The notes: generated from the sequence alone by a model not told the origin. A stretch of 64,000 nucleotides of DNA from Verrucomicrobiota bacterium (GCA_016219875.1 JACRJZ010000055.1:1-64000), one strand, 5' to 3'. Positions 9,415 through 18,955 are shown, numbered from the stretch's first letter. Program-made: numbers and translations.

Positions 9415-9945
9415 TTACGGCTCCGCCAGTTCCTGGAACGTTACATCCACCAGCAAGTCCCCCGCGATCTTCTCCAACTCGCGGCGCAGTTCCGCCACGT
9501 TGCAGTTCGAGGGGATGAGCAGCTTGGCCTGGGCGGTGAAGAGAGTTTCCCCGGACATCGGCGCGCTGTGGCATTCGGTGGCGAGTTCCTCCACGTTCAC
9601 GTTCTGCCGGGCCAGCGCGCTGGAAATCTGCCGCACGATGCCGGGCCGGTCCTGGCCCACGATCTCCATCTGCACCAGTTGGCGATGCGCGGGGGCTGCC
9701 TCCGGCCGGTCAGGATGCACCACCACGGTGAGCCCGTGCGCCTGCAGTCCCTGGAGCGCCTGAAAGAGCGCCTGCTCTTGGTCCGCGACGACGTGAAGGC
9801 GCAGGATGCCGGCGAACTCCCCGCCCAGCCGGCACATCCGGCTCTCCAGCCAATTGCCGCCGTGCTGGGAAACCAAGCTGGCCACCGATTCCACGAGGCC
9901 GGGCCGGTCCTTGCCGATGACTGTCATGACGAGCGGGACTTGCAT
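9415..9945 (-). CDS. Tandem ACT-domain regulatory protein (GcvR-like)
   Basis: A 176-residue protein of two ACT domains. The first begins VMTVIGKDRPGLVESVASLV and the second VQMEIVGQDRPGIVRQISSAL; the paired GKDRPGL/GQDRPGI motifs are the hallmark of ACT ligand-binding folds, and the layout matches GcvR-type glycine-cleavage regulators. The start at 9945 (MQVPLVM) is chosen because the frame upstream lacks any domain and reads through intergenic DNA. It probably binds a small amino acid and modulates a partner protein; no gcv gene is nearby. Confidence 0.75.
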   Translation of the reverse strand: MQVPLVMTVIGKDRPGLVESVASLVSQHGGNWLESRMCRLGGEFAGILRLHVVADQEQALFQALQGLQAHGLTVVVHPDRPEAAPAHRQLVQMEIVGQDRPGIVRQISSALARQNVNVEELATECHSAPMSGETLFTAQAKLLIPSNCNVAELRRELEKIAGDLLVDVTFQELAEP

Positions 9946-10134
9946 GGGCCTCTGGTAAACGTAATCGCCAGTGCTGGCAAGCGATTCCTCTGTTCTGAGA
10001 GTTGCGGAAGCGCATCTTGACGCTACCGCCGGATCGCAGACGGTCCCCGTCCGCAGCGGCAACGAAGAAACCGGCCCACTCACTGGTTCCGACGCGGAAA
10101 TCGTGACGGATCCGCTGCGGCCCGGGCCCGGAGT

Positions 10135-11622
10135 TTAGGGAACGGACGGAGTTCGGTTCTCGCCGACCGCTTCCACGATCGCCTCGGTTCCGCTGTAGCC
10201 AATGATGCGGACCTTCTGGCCTTTGACGAGCAGGTCGCCTTGCGTAATGACGTCGAGGATGTCGTCGCCAAACTGGGCCTTGCCGCCAGGCCGGAGATTC
10301 GAGATCGCCACACCCACCGCGCCTGTGAAGACGGCACGCCGCTGCTCCAGTTGGGCGACCGAGGCCACGCCGCTGGCAGACTCGGACACCATGGCGTGAT
10401 AGACCGTGGTCCTGGGCATGATGTAGCGGAGCGCACAGATGCACAGGCCCGCGCCCGCCATCGCGGTGGAGAGCACGAAGAGGGCGTGGTTGAAATCCGC
10501 CGCCGTGAGCGCCGGCAGGCTCGGCGCCCAAACCGGGCCGGGCACGTCGGCGGGTTTCGGATAGACATCGACCAGCGCCATGACAATGGCCACCAACATC
10601 AGTGCCGCCCCTGTGATTCCCAGCGCCATCGTGCCGGGGAAGAAGAAGATTTCCAGCAACACCAAAACCAGGCCGACAAAAAACAACAGGATCCATTCCA
10701 TGCCGGAGAAGCCGGCCACGTAGCTGCCGAGGAAGTAGAGCGCGAACGCCACGATGCCGACGATGCCTGGAAAGCCGAAGCCCGGCGTCTTGAACTCGAT
10801 GTAGAGGCCGACGACGCCAATGATGAGCAAGATGGGGCTGATGGCGTTGATCCAGGTACCCAGCTTTTCCGCGCCGGTGGGCTTCACATCCACGCGCGTC
10901 GCACCGCCGTAGCCCAGCTTCTTGAGCAGATCGTCCACGTTCTCCGCTGTGCCGGAGGAGAGGAGTCTCCGGGGCGGCTGGCCGTACTCTTTTTCGGCTT
11001 CGGTGTTGGTGAGCGTGAGGATTTTGCCCACCTTGGCAATCGTGACGACGTTCGTGACCCCGTCCACCACGTTGCTGAGGACAAGGCCCTTGTCCTTGTC
11101 GATCATCGCCTCCACCACCGCCACGTCATAGCCGTTCTTTTCCGCCACGGCGCGAACCAGCGCGCGGACGGCGGAGTTCATTTTCTCCTCGTAGGTGGAC
11201 GGCAGGTTGACCGCGCCCTCGCCGGTCGGGCTGAGCATGATGGGCGCGGCCGCGCCGATCACGCTTTGCGGAGCCATGTAAATGCGCTTGGTGGCCACGG
11301 CGATGAAGGCGCCCGCGGAGAACGCGTCCTTGTTCACGAAGGTCACGGAGTCGCCCTTGAACTGGCTGAGGATGGAGATGATTTCCCGGCAGGTATCCAC
11401 CCGCCCGCCGTTGGTTTCCATGTCGATGACCAGCAGATCGGCCTTGTCCTCCATCGCCTGTTTCACGCCCCGGCGCACCAGATAGACCAACGGCGGCATG
11501 ATGTCCTCGCGCACGGGCAAGACATAGACCTTCTTGTCCGAGGCCGGAGCGGCCACCGGTGAATTTGTTTCCGCGCCCATGAGCGGGATGAGAGTGAGAA
11601 GCAACGCCAGCCAAGCTTTCAT
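10135..11622 (-). CDS. NfeD-family membrane serine protease
   Basis: A 495-residue protein. The signal peptide MKAWLALLLTLIPLMGA fixes the start at 11622. The N-terminal half is ClpP-like, with VIDMETNGGRVD and the nucleophile region DAFSAGAFIAVA followed by APQSVIGAAAPI, as in NfeD1b proteases. The middle has four to five membrane helices (for example ILLIIGVVGLYIEF, ILLFFVGLVLVLLEIFFFPG). The C-terminus is the small OB-fold NfeD domain, with VGVAISNLRPGGKAQFGDD. The family acts with SPFH/stomatin proteins in membrane quality control; no stomatin gene is seen beside it. It is transcribed divergently from pyrF. Confidence 0.88.
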   Translation of the reverse strand: MKAWLALLLTLIPLMGAETNSPVAAPASDKKVYVLPVREDIMPPLVYLVRRGVKQAMEDKADLLVIDMETNGGRVDTCREIISILSQFKGDSVTFVNKDAFSAGAFIAVATKRIYMAPQSVIGAAAPIMLSPTGEGAVNLPSTYEEKMNSAVRALVRAVAEKNGYDVAVVEAMIDKDKGLVLSNVVDGVTNVVTIAKVGKILTLTNTEAEKEYGQPPRRLLSSGTAENVDDLLKKLGYGGATRVDVKPTGAEKLGTWINAISPILLIIGVVGLYIEFKTPGFGFPGIVGIVAFALYFLGSYVAGFSGMEWILLFFVGLVLVLLEIFFFPGTMALGITGAALMLVAIVMALVDVYPKPADVPGPVWAPSLPALTAADFNHALFVLSTAMAGAGLCICALRYIMPRTTVYHAMVSESASGVASVAQLEQRRAVFTGAVGVAISNLRPGGKAQFGDDILDVITQGDLLVKGQKVRIIGYSGTEAIVEAVGENRTPSVP

Positions 11623-11719
11623 GGCGGCAGCGTATCGCAACCGGGTGGGCGCTGCAAGGATGGCGGCGTCTCGCCATTCCGCGCTTTGACTACTGGCGAA
11701 GATGCGCTTCACTCCTGCC

Positions 11720-12424
11720 ATGCAGAATCCAATCATCGTGGCCCTGGATGTTCCGACTGCGGAACAAGCCCTTCAACTCGCCGAGCAGCTTGCGCCGGTG
11801 GTGGGCGCGTTCAAGATCGGCAAGGAGCTGTTCACCAGCGCCGGCCCGGACATCGTGCGCCGCATTCGCGCCACCGGCGGCGCGGTGTTCCTCGATCTCA
11901 AGTTCCACGACATCCCCAACACCGTCGCCCGGGCCGTGGCCGCGGCCGTGCGCTTGGACGTGCAGATGCTCACGCTCCACACCAGCGGCGGACTGGCCAT
12001 GATGCAGGCCGCCGAGGAAGCCGCGCAGGAGACCGCGAGTCAATCTGGTCGCAACGCGCCCCTGGTGTTGGGCGTGACGGTGCTCACCAGCTTGGACAGC
12101 CAGGCCCTCGGCGAAATCGGCATGGAAGCCAACGTGGGCCACCAGGTTGAACGTCTCGCGAATTTGGCCGTGCGTGCCGGACTGCGCGGGCTGGTTTGCT
12201 CTCCGCTCGAAGTCGTGGGGCTGCGGCAGTTCCTCCCGGCTTCGATGCAGCTTGTCACTCCGGGCATCCGCACGGGCAGCGAGAAAGCCGACGACCAGAA
12301 ACGCACCCTGACACCGCGCGAAGCGATGGACGCGGGCGCCAACTGGCTGGTCATCGGGCGGCCGATCACCGCGGCGGAGAACCCGCGGGCGGCGGCGGAG
12401 CGGATCCTCGCGTCGCTGCCATGA
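11720..12424 (+). CDS. pyrF: Orotidine 5'-phosphate decarboxylase
   Basis: This 234-residue enzyme decarboxylates OMP to UMP, the last step of de novo pyrimidine synthesis. The catalytic DLKFHDIPNT motif (D59, K61, D64) is intact, the N-terminus IIVALDVP is typical, and the phosphate-binding end VTPGIR and LVIGRPIT is present. The start at 11720 places IIVALD at its usual position; the in-frame ATG at 11702 adds six unlikely residues. It overlaps the next gene by ATGA, indicating translational coupling. Confidence 0.95.
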   Translation: MQNPIIVALDVPTAEQALQLAEQLAPVVGAFKIGKELFTSAGPDIVRRIRATGGAVFLDLKFHDIPNTVARAVAAAVRLDVQMLTLHTSGGLAMMQAAEEAAQETASQSGRNAPLVLGVTVLTSLDSQALGEIGMEANVGHQVERLANLAVRAGLRGLVCSPLEVVGLRQFLPASMQLVTPGIRTGSEKADDQKRTLTPREAMDAGANWLVIGRPITAAENPRAAAERILASLP

Positions 12425-12789
12425 GCTGGCAGCGCAAGGCTTGGGGCGGCACGTTGGGCTTCATCGGGTTCATGCTTTCGCCGCTGTCGTGGTGGAACGA
12501 CCTGTTTGTGAACGTCCCTCTGGCCGTCGGCGCGGGCTGGCTGGTGGGCTTGGTGTACCCGCCCGCTTTTCAGCCGGCGGTGGTGCTGGCCTACTGGCTG
12601 ACCAACGTGCTCGGTTTCGTGCTCCTGCACAAAGGCGCGCAGCAACTCCTCGCCGCGAAAGACCGCAAGCCCTACTCGCGTCGCGCTCTGTTCCACGACC
12701 TGGCCGTCTCGCTGGCTTACACGCTGTTGCTTGTCGCGCTGATCAAGCTGGGGCTGATCCGGCCCTTGGACCAATACCTCTCGCCGTGA
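12421..12789 (+). CDS. Small membrane protein coupled to pyrF
   Basis: A 122-residue protein with about three hydrophobic segments (GGTLGFIGFMLSPLSW, VVLAYWLTNVLGFVLLH, LAVSLAYTLLLVALIKLG). Its ATG overlaps the pyrF stop (ATGA). I recognise no family; the function is unknown. Confidence 0.7.
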   Translation: MSWQRKAWGGTLGFIGFMLSPLSWWNDLFVNVPLAVGAGWLVGLVYPPAFQPAVVLAYWLTNVLGFVLLHKGAQQLLAAKDRKPYSRRALFHDLAVSLAYTLLLVALIKLGLIRPLDQYLSP

Positions 12790-12893
12790 AATTTCTCTCG
12801 CCCCGCCGGCGGTGTTCGGTATCGTTCCGCCTCCGTTTAACGGTTTAACGATTTAATGTTTCAACGCTTTTAACGACTCAACAACGCATCGCA

Positions 12894-14348
12894 ATGGAAC
12901 CAAGAGCTGACATCGCAGTCGTCGGTCTGGCCGTCATGGGCCAGAATTTGATTTTGAACATGAACGACCACGGCTTCACCGTCGTGGCCTACAACCGCAC
13001 CACCTCCAAGGTGGACGACTTCCTCAACAACGAAGCCAAGGGCACGAATGTCCTCGGCGCCCATTCGCTCCCGGAAATGGTCGCGCTGCTCAAAAAGCCC
13101 CGGCGCGTCATGCTCATGGTCAAGGCCGGCGCTGCCGTGGACGAATTCATCGAGTCGCTCCTCGGCGTCCTCGAACCGGGCGACATCATCATCGACGGCG
13201 GCAACAGTCTTTTCGAGGACACCATTCGCCGCGTCAAACACGTCGAGTCCAAGGGCCTCCTCTACATCGGCACCGGCGTCTCCGGCGGCGAGGAAGGCGC
13301 CCGCCGCGGACCGAGCATCATGCCCGGTGGCAGCCCCGCCGCGTGGCCGCACGTGAAGCCCATCTTTCAAGCCATCTCCGCCAAGGTCGGCGAAAACGTC
13401 CCCTGCTGCGACTGGGTGGGCGAAGGCGGGGCGGGCCATTACGTGAAGATGACCCACAACGGGATCGAGTACGGTGACATGCAGTTGATCTGCGAGGCCT
13501 ACCACATCATGAAAGACGGCCTCGGCATGACACCCGACGAGATGAGCGCGGCCTTTGCAGAGTGGAACAAAGGCGAGTTGGAGTCCTACCTCATTGAGAT
13601 CACCCGCGACATCCTGGCCAAAAAGGACGACGATGGCGCGCCGCTGGTGGACAAGATTCTCGACACCGCCGGCCAGAAGGGCACCGGCAAGTGGACCGTC
13701 ATCTCCTCCCAAGAATTCGGCATCCCCATCACGCTCATTGCGGAAGCCGTCTTTTCCCGTTGCGTCTCCGCCATGAAAGACGCTCGCGTGGAAGCCGCCA
13801 AAGTCTTCAAGTCCTCCAACCCGAAGTTTGCCGGCGACCGCGCCCAGTGGGTGAACGACATCCGCAAGGCCCTCTACGCCTCCAAGATGATCAGCTACAC
13901 CCAGGGCTACATGTTGATGCGCGCGGCGGCCAAACAATACGGCTGGAACCTCAACTACGGCGGCATCGCCCTCATGTGGCGCGGCGGCTGCATCATCCGC
14001 AGCGTGTTCCTCGGCGACATCAAGAAGGCGTTCGACAAGAATCCGGGCCTGACGAACCTGTTGCTCGATCCGTTCTTCAAGCGGGAGATCAAGAGTTGCA
14101 CGCGCAGTTGGCGCAAGGTGGTCAGCACCGCGATCAAGAAGGGCATCCCTGTGCCAGCCTTCAGCACGGCGCTGGCGTTCTTCGACGGCATCCGCAGCGA
14201 GCGTCTGCCGGCGAACCTGCTTCAGGCCCAACGCGACTACTTCGGTGCGCACACTTACGAACGCCTGGACAAGCCGCGCGGCGAGTTTTTCCACACGAAT
14301 TGGACCGGCACCGGCGGGCGGGTGGCGAGTTCGACCTACACGGTCTGA
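12894..14348 (+). CDS. gnd: 6-phosphogluconate dehydrogenase, decarboxylating
   Basis: This 484-residue enzyme of the oxidative pentose phosphate pathway converts 6-phosphogluconate to ribulose 5-phosphate with NADP. It has the nucleotide-binding start VVGLAVMGQNLILN, the substrate motif IGTGVSGGEEGARRGPS, the catalytic HNGIEYGDMQ, and the conserved C-terminal [11 protein letters not shown] and FHTNWTGTGG. Length and motifs are full. It is remarkable for what follows: two further partial copies of its 3' end lie at 15178 and 19265. Confidence 0.96.
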   Translation: MEPRADIAVVGLAVMGQNLILNMNDHGFTVVAYNRTTSKVDDFLNNEAKGTNVLGAHSLPEMVALLKKPRRVMLMVKAGAAVDEFIESLLGVLEPGDIIIDGGNSLFEDTIRRVKHVESKGLLYIGTGVSGGEEGARRGPSIMPGGSPAAWPHVKPIFQAISAKVGENVPCCDWVGEGGAGHYVKMTHNGIEYGDMQLICEAYHIMKDGLGMTPDEMSAAFAEWNKGELESYLIEITRDILAKKDDDGAPLVDKILDTAGQKGTGKWTVISSQEFGIPITLIAEAVFSRCVSAMKDARVEAAKVFKSSNPKFAGDRAQWVNDIRKALYASKMISYTQGYMLMRAAAKQYGWNLNYGGIALMWRGGCIIRSVFLGDIKKAFDKNPGLTNLLLDPFFKREIKSCTRSWRKVVSTAIKKGIPVPAFSTALAFFDGIRSERLPANLLQAQRDYFGAHTYERLDKPRGEFFHTNWTGTGGRVASSTYTV

Positions 14349-14466
14349 CCCATAGCGGCGGCTTGGCAGAGCGCCGCCATTCACGTCGGCTTTTCGAGAG
14401 CGCGGGTTTTGGCCTGCGCTTTCTGCTTTTCCGCAACGCTCGTTTTCACTAACGTCCAGCCACGAG

Positions 14467-14952
14467 ATGAAACCGACCGTCTATGTCGAAACCACCATAC
14501 CGAGCCTGCTCACGGCGTGGCTGAATCGGGATGTCGAAATTCTCGCCCAGCAATTGGTCACGCGCGAATGGTGGGAGACACGGCGGCAGGCGTTTGATCT
14601 CTACGTCTCCCAGGAGGTGATCAAAGAAGCGGCGCGAGGCGACGCTGCCGCGGCACGGGACCGTCTCGCAGCGCTCGCCGAGTGCCGAATCCTCGCCGCC
14701 ACCGACCTGGCCGAGGCCCTCACCGGGCGAATTCTCTCCACAGGTTTGATTCCGTCCAGGGCCGCGTCCGACGCGGTCCATATTGGTTACGCCGCCGCGC
14801 ACGGGATGGACTTTCTGCTGACTTGGAACTGCCGGCACATCCTGAACAAGATCATCGAACGCCAGCTCGCCAGCGTCTGCGTTGCGATGGGCCTGTCGCT
14901 GCCCGTGCTTTGCACGCCGGCTGAACTGATGGCAACCTATTCGGAGTTATGA
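14467..14952 (+). CDS. PIN-domain toxin, VapC-like
   Basis: A 161-residue PIN-fold putative ribonuclease. Its start (VYVETTIPSLL) and its later SDAVHIGYAAAHGMDFLLTWN region, with an acidic residue before AVH, match the type II toxin family whose members read YxETxIPSxL and SDAVHxAxAAxHGxDxLLTWN. The downstream gene overlaps it by four bases (ATGA) and is the likely antitoxin. A fragment of a homologue survives at 20341-20424. It lies immediately after gnd. Confidence 0.8.
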   Translation: MKPTVYVETTIPSLLTAWLNRDVEILAQQLVTREWWETRRQAFDLYVSQEVIKEAARGDAAAARDRLAALAECRILAATDLAEALTGRILSTGLIPSRAASDAVHIGYAAAHGMDFLLTWNCRHILNKIIERQLASVCVAMGLSLPVLCTPAELMATYSEL

Positions 14953-15173
14953 AAGACGAGAATCCCATCGAGGAAGTCTGGCGGATTCGGGACGAACTAT
15001 CCGCCGAATACGGCTATGACGTTCACCGCATCTTCGCCGCGCTACGCGAGGAAGAGAAGAAGCACGGGGACCGGCTCGTGCGCTCCGTGCCTCGTCGCGC
15101 GCCAACGCAGCCCACGCTCGCCTTGCGTGAGGACCCGAGTCCTTATGACGGGCCGTCCGGTGGCGCGAAATGA
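14949..15173 (+). CDS. Small putative antitoxin partner of PIN toxin
   Basis: A 74-residue protein. The conserved-looking core NPIEEVWRIRDELSAEYGYDVHRIFAALREEEKKHG is a charged helical segment found in small proteins encoded next to this type of PIN toxin. The overlap with the toxin (ATGA) supports a coupled module. The last 25 residues look unconserved, and the reading frame ends exactly where detached gnd sequence begins, so the C-terminus may have been altered by the junction. Confidence 0.65.
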   Translation: MKDENPIEEVWRIRDELSAEYGYDVHRIFAALREEEKKHGDRLVRSVPRRAPTQPTLALREDPSPYDGPSGGAK

Positions 15174-15177
15174 TGCT

Positions 15178-15281
15178 GGGCGCACACCTATGAGCGCGTG
15201 GACAAACCTCGCGGCGAGTTCTTCCACACCAACTGGACCGGCACCGGCGGCCGTGTGGTCAGCTCGACTTACACGGTCTGA
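15178..15281 (+). pseudogene. Detached 3' end of gnd (copy 2)
   Basis: Read in frame this gives [20 protein letters not shown] and then the gnd ending GGRVVSSTYTV plus stop. It corresponds to the last 34 codons of gnd but differs from the intact gene at many third positions (TATGAG for TACGAA, GTC for GCG), so it is not a fresh copy. It has no start codon of its own and begins within a few bases of the antitoxin stop. Confidence 0.85.
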
Positions 15282-15310
15282 GGCTGGAAGCCGGGAGCCG
15301 GCCAGAACCA

Positions 15311-15772
15311 CTATTGCTTGAGCCGGAAATACCGGTTGCCCGCGGGCGGATTGACGATGAGCGTCTTGGTGGTGCCGTCGTCCTGAATGGTGGCGGTGAC
15401 GTTGCTCCAGTTCGCCGAACTGACGCTGTTGATATTCTGTTCCAGCGCCCAGCCCGTCGAAGGCGAGGGCCAGGAAACGGCCACGGTGTTCGTCGCGGTG
15501 CGCAAGATGGAGAGCAACGGCGCGCCGGTCGTCTGTACCGCAATGGGCAGCGCCCAGAATCCACCAACGAGGGTGTAGGTGCCGCCGCTCAATGCCCCAC
15601 TCGCATCATGTTGGCCGACGGTGCCGCTGACGGCAGAGACGCCGCCGGTGCTGTTCAATCCACCCCCGCCGGCGATGACGAATTTGTTGATGGAGTACGA
15701 TTGGGCAGAAGCCGTCGCGGTGAGGACAACAGGGAGGAACAAGACCGCTGCGAGGCACAGGATGTTTCTCAT
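15311..15772 (-). CDS. Small secreted protein with GGFWA module
   Basis: A 153-residue protein with the signal peptide MRNILCLAAVLFLPVVLTATASA. The mature N-terminal half (YSINKFVIAGGGG, then STGGVSAVSGTVGQ and GTYTLVGGFWA) is a compact module I associate with Verrucomicrobial exported proteins. The C-terminal half (ISWPSP-like VAVSWPSPSTGW, ending NRYFRLKQ) is a fibronectin-III-like or autotransporter-linked module. An AAGGA ribosome site precedes the chosen start. It is the last gene of a three-gene reverse-strand block between two gnd tails. Confidence 0.75.
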   Translation of the reverse strand: MRNILCLAAVLFLPVVLTATASAQSYSINKFVIAGGGGLNSTGGVSAVSGTVGQHDASGALSGGTYTLVGGFWALPIAVQTTGAPLLSILRTATNTVAVSWPSPSTGWALEQNINSVSSANWSNVTATIQDDGTTKTLIVNPPAGNRYFRLKQ

Positions 15773-15789
15773 AGAGATATCCTTCAGGC

Positions 15790-16779
15790 TCATTCAATCC
15801 GCACGGCATATTCCCAAGCCACGAGCTTCACCGGTTTATCAATGCGCAGTGTCTGGCTTTCATTGTGCGGGTAGGTGCCCGTCTTAATCATGAGTCTCGT
15901 GGGCGGATCGGAGAAGTTCGGCACCGCCCCGACGGCGATGGAGATGGATTTGTAAGGCCCGGCGACTGCGGGAAAGTCACAATTGAACTCGCCACTCTCG
16001 AAAATGCAGGGACTGTTGACGTCCACCCAGATGGCTTTGCCGTAAACCCTCTGAATCCGTTGCTTGTCGAGGTCGGACATGCTGGCCCGGTCATTCCCGA
16101 CCCAATCGCCCATGGTGTATTGGACGGAGGGATCCACGGCAAACATGGTATCGGTCACTCCTTTGACGCCGTTCGTCCCGCAGCCTGCCAGGCTCGTCAG
16201 GCACCAGTCGTAGTGCATGATGGATCCGTAGTCATACGGCGTGAGAATCACTCCCGGTGGCCAGCATTCCCACGGCGGCACTCCGAAATTCGCGAAGTAC
16301 TGCGCGGGGTTGATGTTGTTCGTCTGAACATGCACATACGCATCCCGGTCTGGACGAGCTTGTTCATGCGAGTACCCGATGGCATGGCCGAGTTCATGCA
16401 CCACATGACTGCGGGCATTGACCGCCAGGTTGGTGCTGATATGCATCAGGGTCGGAACCCGTGGCCCGACTGCGCTGTCATTGCCATTGGTAGCCGGATC
16501 AACCAAAATGTAAGGCCCGCCGCTGTAGGAGCTGTGTTCCACAAAGGCCACGGCTCCGCCGCTTTTCATCCAGTCCTTCGTGGCCTCGCGAACCGTGGGT
16601 TTGTTCGCCTCGGGATAGGAGGGACTGAAAACATACGGAATCCTCCCATTGGGCCAAAGATTGACGCCTCCGGTTGCGGCATAATCGGTGCAGGTTTGCC
16701 CCCTCGCCTGCGGCCAGGCCAGCAACAGGGACAGGAAGCCAAGCGCGATGAACGCAGGAGAGACTCTGAGTCGTTTCAT
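15790..16779 (-). CDS. Secreted astacin-like zinc metalloprotease (M12A)
   Basis: A 329-residue protein with the signal peptide MKRLRVSPAFIALGFLSLLL. The extended zinc-binding motif HELGHAIGYSHEQARPDRD is at 128-146 (H128, E129, H132, H138), and the Met-turn SIMHYD is at 186-191 with the conserved Tyr, so the full astacin signature is present. LWPNGRIPYVF is the usual start of an astacin catalytic domain. No prodomain is visible between the signal peptide and the domain. The C-terminal 90 residues are a probable binding or sorting module. It lies upstream of the GGFWA protein. Confidence 0.88.
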   Translation of the reverse strand: MKRLRVSPAFIALGFLSLLLAWPQARGQTCTDYAATGGVNLWPNGRIPYVFSPSYPEANKPTVREATKDWMKSGGAVAFVEHSSYSGGPYILVDPATNGNDSAVGPRVPTLMHISTNLAVNARSHVVHELGHAIGYSHEQARPDRDAYVHVQTNNINPAQYFANFGVPPWECWPPGVILTPYDYGSIMHYDWCLTSLAGCGTNGVKGVTDTMFAVDPSVQYTMGDWVGNDRASMSDLDKQRIQRVYGKAIWVDVNSPCIFESGEFNCDFPAVAGPYKSISIAVGAVPNFSDPPTRLMIKTGTYPHNESQTLRIDKPVKLVAWEYAVRIE

Positions 16780-16822
16780 AAAATCGTTGGGTTCAAGTGA
16801 ACGATGAATGGTTCTCCCGAGA

Positions 16823-18955
16823 TCAGGGCTGCTCCGAGCGCGGGGATCCTTCGAGCAACTTCTCCAGCGCCGCGAGCCGTCCGACCAGGCGTTCTTCGAG
16901 TTCCTGGTTTCGCGCCTCCAGCTTTTCGATGGCGGCGCGTTGCTCCCGCACGACTTCGTTCAAACCCTGGATGGCCGCCAGCGCCACGCCGTCGGCGTCC
17001 ACGCTGGTGATGTGCTTCTCGTCGCGACCCACGCCGAAGGCGGCGCGAAAGTCCTGCGCCATCGGGCCGATGTGCCGCGCGTCGGACTGCGTCTTGTACT
17101 GCCACTCGCTGATGGGGAGGCGCGCGACCTTGTCGAGTACTTCACGTGCATTCACCGGCGTGAACTGTTCCTTCGCGTTGCGGTCGCTGGTGATGTTAAC
17201 GGCGGTGGTGGTGACTTCACCCGCGACCTCCAGTTTGCTGGAAGGCGTAGTCGTGCCGATGCCGATGTTGCCATTGGTGGTGATCGTCATGGCGAGAAGG
17301 CGGCCGCCCAAACCGCCCCCCAGCCAGTGGAAGTCCACGCGATTGTCTCCGTTGGCGATGATGAAGTCCTGGGCAAAGTTCGTGATGTTATTATCGGTCC
17401 GCAGGTGCAACCGCGCCGAATCCGCTCCCTGGATGATTTGGAGGCCATTGTCGCCGGGGCTTCGAATGTGCAGTCCTCTCCAACCACTAGGATAACCAAT
17501 GGTAGCCATCGGGTCGGCCGTGCCGATGCCGACATTGCCGTCGCCCGTGACCCGCATGGTTTCGGTCATGGCCGCCGAGGTGCCGTAGCCGAACGCGACA
17601 TCCGAGCCGGCGTCTGCGGTGTGGATTTGCAGCAAGGAATTTTGGATGCCGAAACCAAAACTGGGCTGGCCGCCTACGTTGTTAAACAGGGCGATTTTAT
17701 CGCCCAAGGCAGTCGCAAAGGTGAGCGGAAAGCCGGGATTGTTCTGGCCGATGCCGACGTTACCGATGGTAAGCACGTGGTTGCTGGCAACGATGTTACC
17801 GCTGGCCAGGATGTTCCCGCTGGCGACGACATTGCCGCGGCCATTGATCCGCATCACCTCACGCGACAGGGCGGTTTGGCACTCCCAAGTATAGAAGAGC
17901 AAGTCGCCGGAGTTGCCGCAGAAAGTCGTACTAGGATTGACGACCGTCCTCATGCCGAGGAATTCGGAACCCAAAATGTTGTAGCCAAAGCTCACCTTGC
18001 TTCCCCGGTTGAGGACGTCGTGCTGATCGGCGCCCATCAGGGTGCTGTTGCCAATGACTCCGCCCGCCGCCACGTCCAGCAGATTATTGGGCGTGGCCGT
18101 GCCGATGCCGACGTTGCCGCTGGTGAAGGACTGATTGCCGCTGAAGATATTTCCGCCTGCGCGCAAGGCGACATTCGCGGAAAGCTGGGAGTCAGCGACC
18201 GGGCCGGTGAAGTTCGCCGCCGAGGTCGCAAGGTCCGCCGTGACCGCATTCACGTTGGCCAACTCACTGCCGTTGCCGACGAACCCGCCGGCGATGACCG
18301 TGCCAGCGACGGCCAGCCGGTGGTCGGGGCGCGGATCGGTCCCCAGGCCCGTGTTCCCCTGCACCCGCAGCGTGCCGCTGCCAAATTGTCCGCCGGTGCT
18401 GCTGCTGATCACCAGGCCGCCCGCACTGGTCCGGATGGTCTGAGACTCGCTGAACGTGTTCCCCACGTTGAGCCGGGCCACATTGGCGGAGAGGCTCCCG
18501 TCGTCAATCGTGCCCGTGATGTTCGAGGCCGCCAAGGAACTGACGTTGCCGGCGGTCGCGGCAGAGGCGGCATAAATGGCATACGGCGTGGCCGTGATGG
18601 GCGTGCGCGGGGCGAGGTTCGTGTAACCGCCCGTGCTCGCGCCGGGCCGCGCGGCGATCTGGAGCCAACGCGCTGCGCCGTTGAACGCGCCCGCTCCAAA
18701 GTCGAGCGTGACGGTGAAGAGGCCGTTGCTCAGGACCAGATCACTCACCACGTTGCTCGTGCCCACGGTGTCGCCGCCGCTGGCGGCGTCGTAGAGCGTG
18801 AAGGTGAGGTCGGCGGAACCGTTGACCGCATTACCGCCCTGGCCCAGCACTCCCTGATAAGTGAAGGCGGTACCCTGGGCGTGCGCCTTGGGAACGGCTT
18901 GTGGCGCGAACCCGGCGGCGGCAATGAGGATGAGGATTTTGAATCGTTGTTTCAT
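16823..18955 (-). CDS. Secreted fibre-like protein with S74 chaperone domain
   Basis: A 710-residue protein with a signal peptide (MKQRFKILILIAAAGFAPQA), an N-terminal beta domain (FTYQGVLGQGGNAVNGS, LTFTLYDA) and a long series of repeated IGIGTATP-like beta turns (SGNVGIGT, NVGIGQNNP, NIGIGTTTP). It ends in a peptidase-S74 intramolecular chaperone region (SDRNAKEQFTPV, ISEWQYK, HIGPMAQDF) and a terminal coiled coil. S74 domains occur on phage tail fibres and on bacterial surface proteins, where they drive trimerisation and are then cleaved off. This copy is in the reverse-strand block between gnd tails 2 and 3. Confidence 0.85.
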   Translation of the reverse strand: MKQRFKILILIAAAGFAPQAVPKAHAQGTAFTYQGVLGQGGNAVNGSADLTFTLYDAASGGDTVGTSNVVSDLVLSNGLFTVTLDFGAGAFNGAARWLQIAARPGASTGGYTNLAPRTPITATPYAIYAASAATAGNVSSLAASNITGTIDDGSLSANVARLNVGNTFSESQTIRTSAGGLVISSSTGGQFGSGTLRVQGNTGLGTDPRPDHRLAVAGTVIAGGFVGNGSELANVNAVTADLATSAANFTGPVADSQLSANVALRAGGNIFSGNQSFTSGNVGIGTATPNNLLDVAAGGVIGNSTLMGADQHDVLNRGSKVSFGYNILGSEFLGMRTVVNPSTTFCGNSGDLLFYTWECQTALSREVMRINGRGNVVASGNILASGNIVASNHVLTIGNVGIGQNNPGFPLTFATALGDKIALFNNVGGQPSFGFGIQNSLLQIHTADAGSDVAFGYGTSAAMTETMRVTGDGNVGIGTADPMATIGYPSGWRGLHIRSPGDNGLQIIQGADSARLHLRTDNNITNFAQDFIIANGDNRVDFHWLGGGLGGRLLAMTITTNGNIGIGTTTPSSKLEVAGEVTTTAVNITSDRNAKEQFTPVNAREVLDKVARLPISEWQYKTQSDARHIGPMAQDFRAAFGVGRDEKHITSVDADGVALAAIQGLNEVVREQRAAIEKLEARNQELEERLVGRLAALEKLLEGSPRSEQP

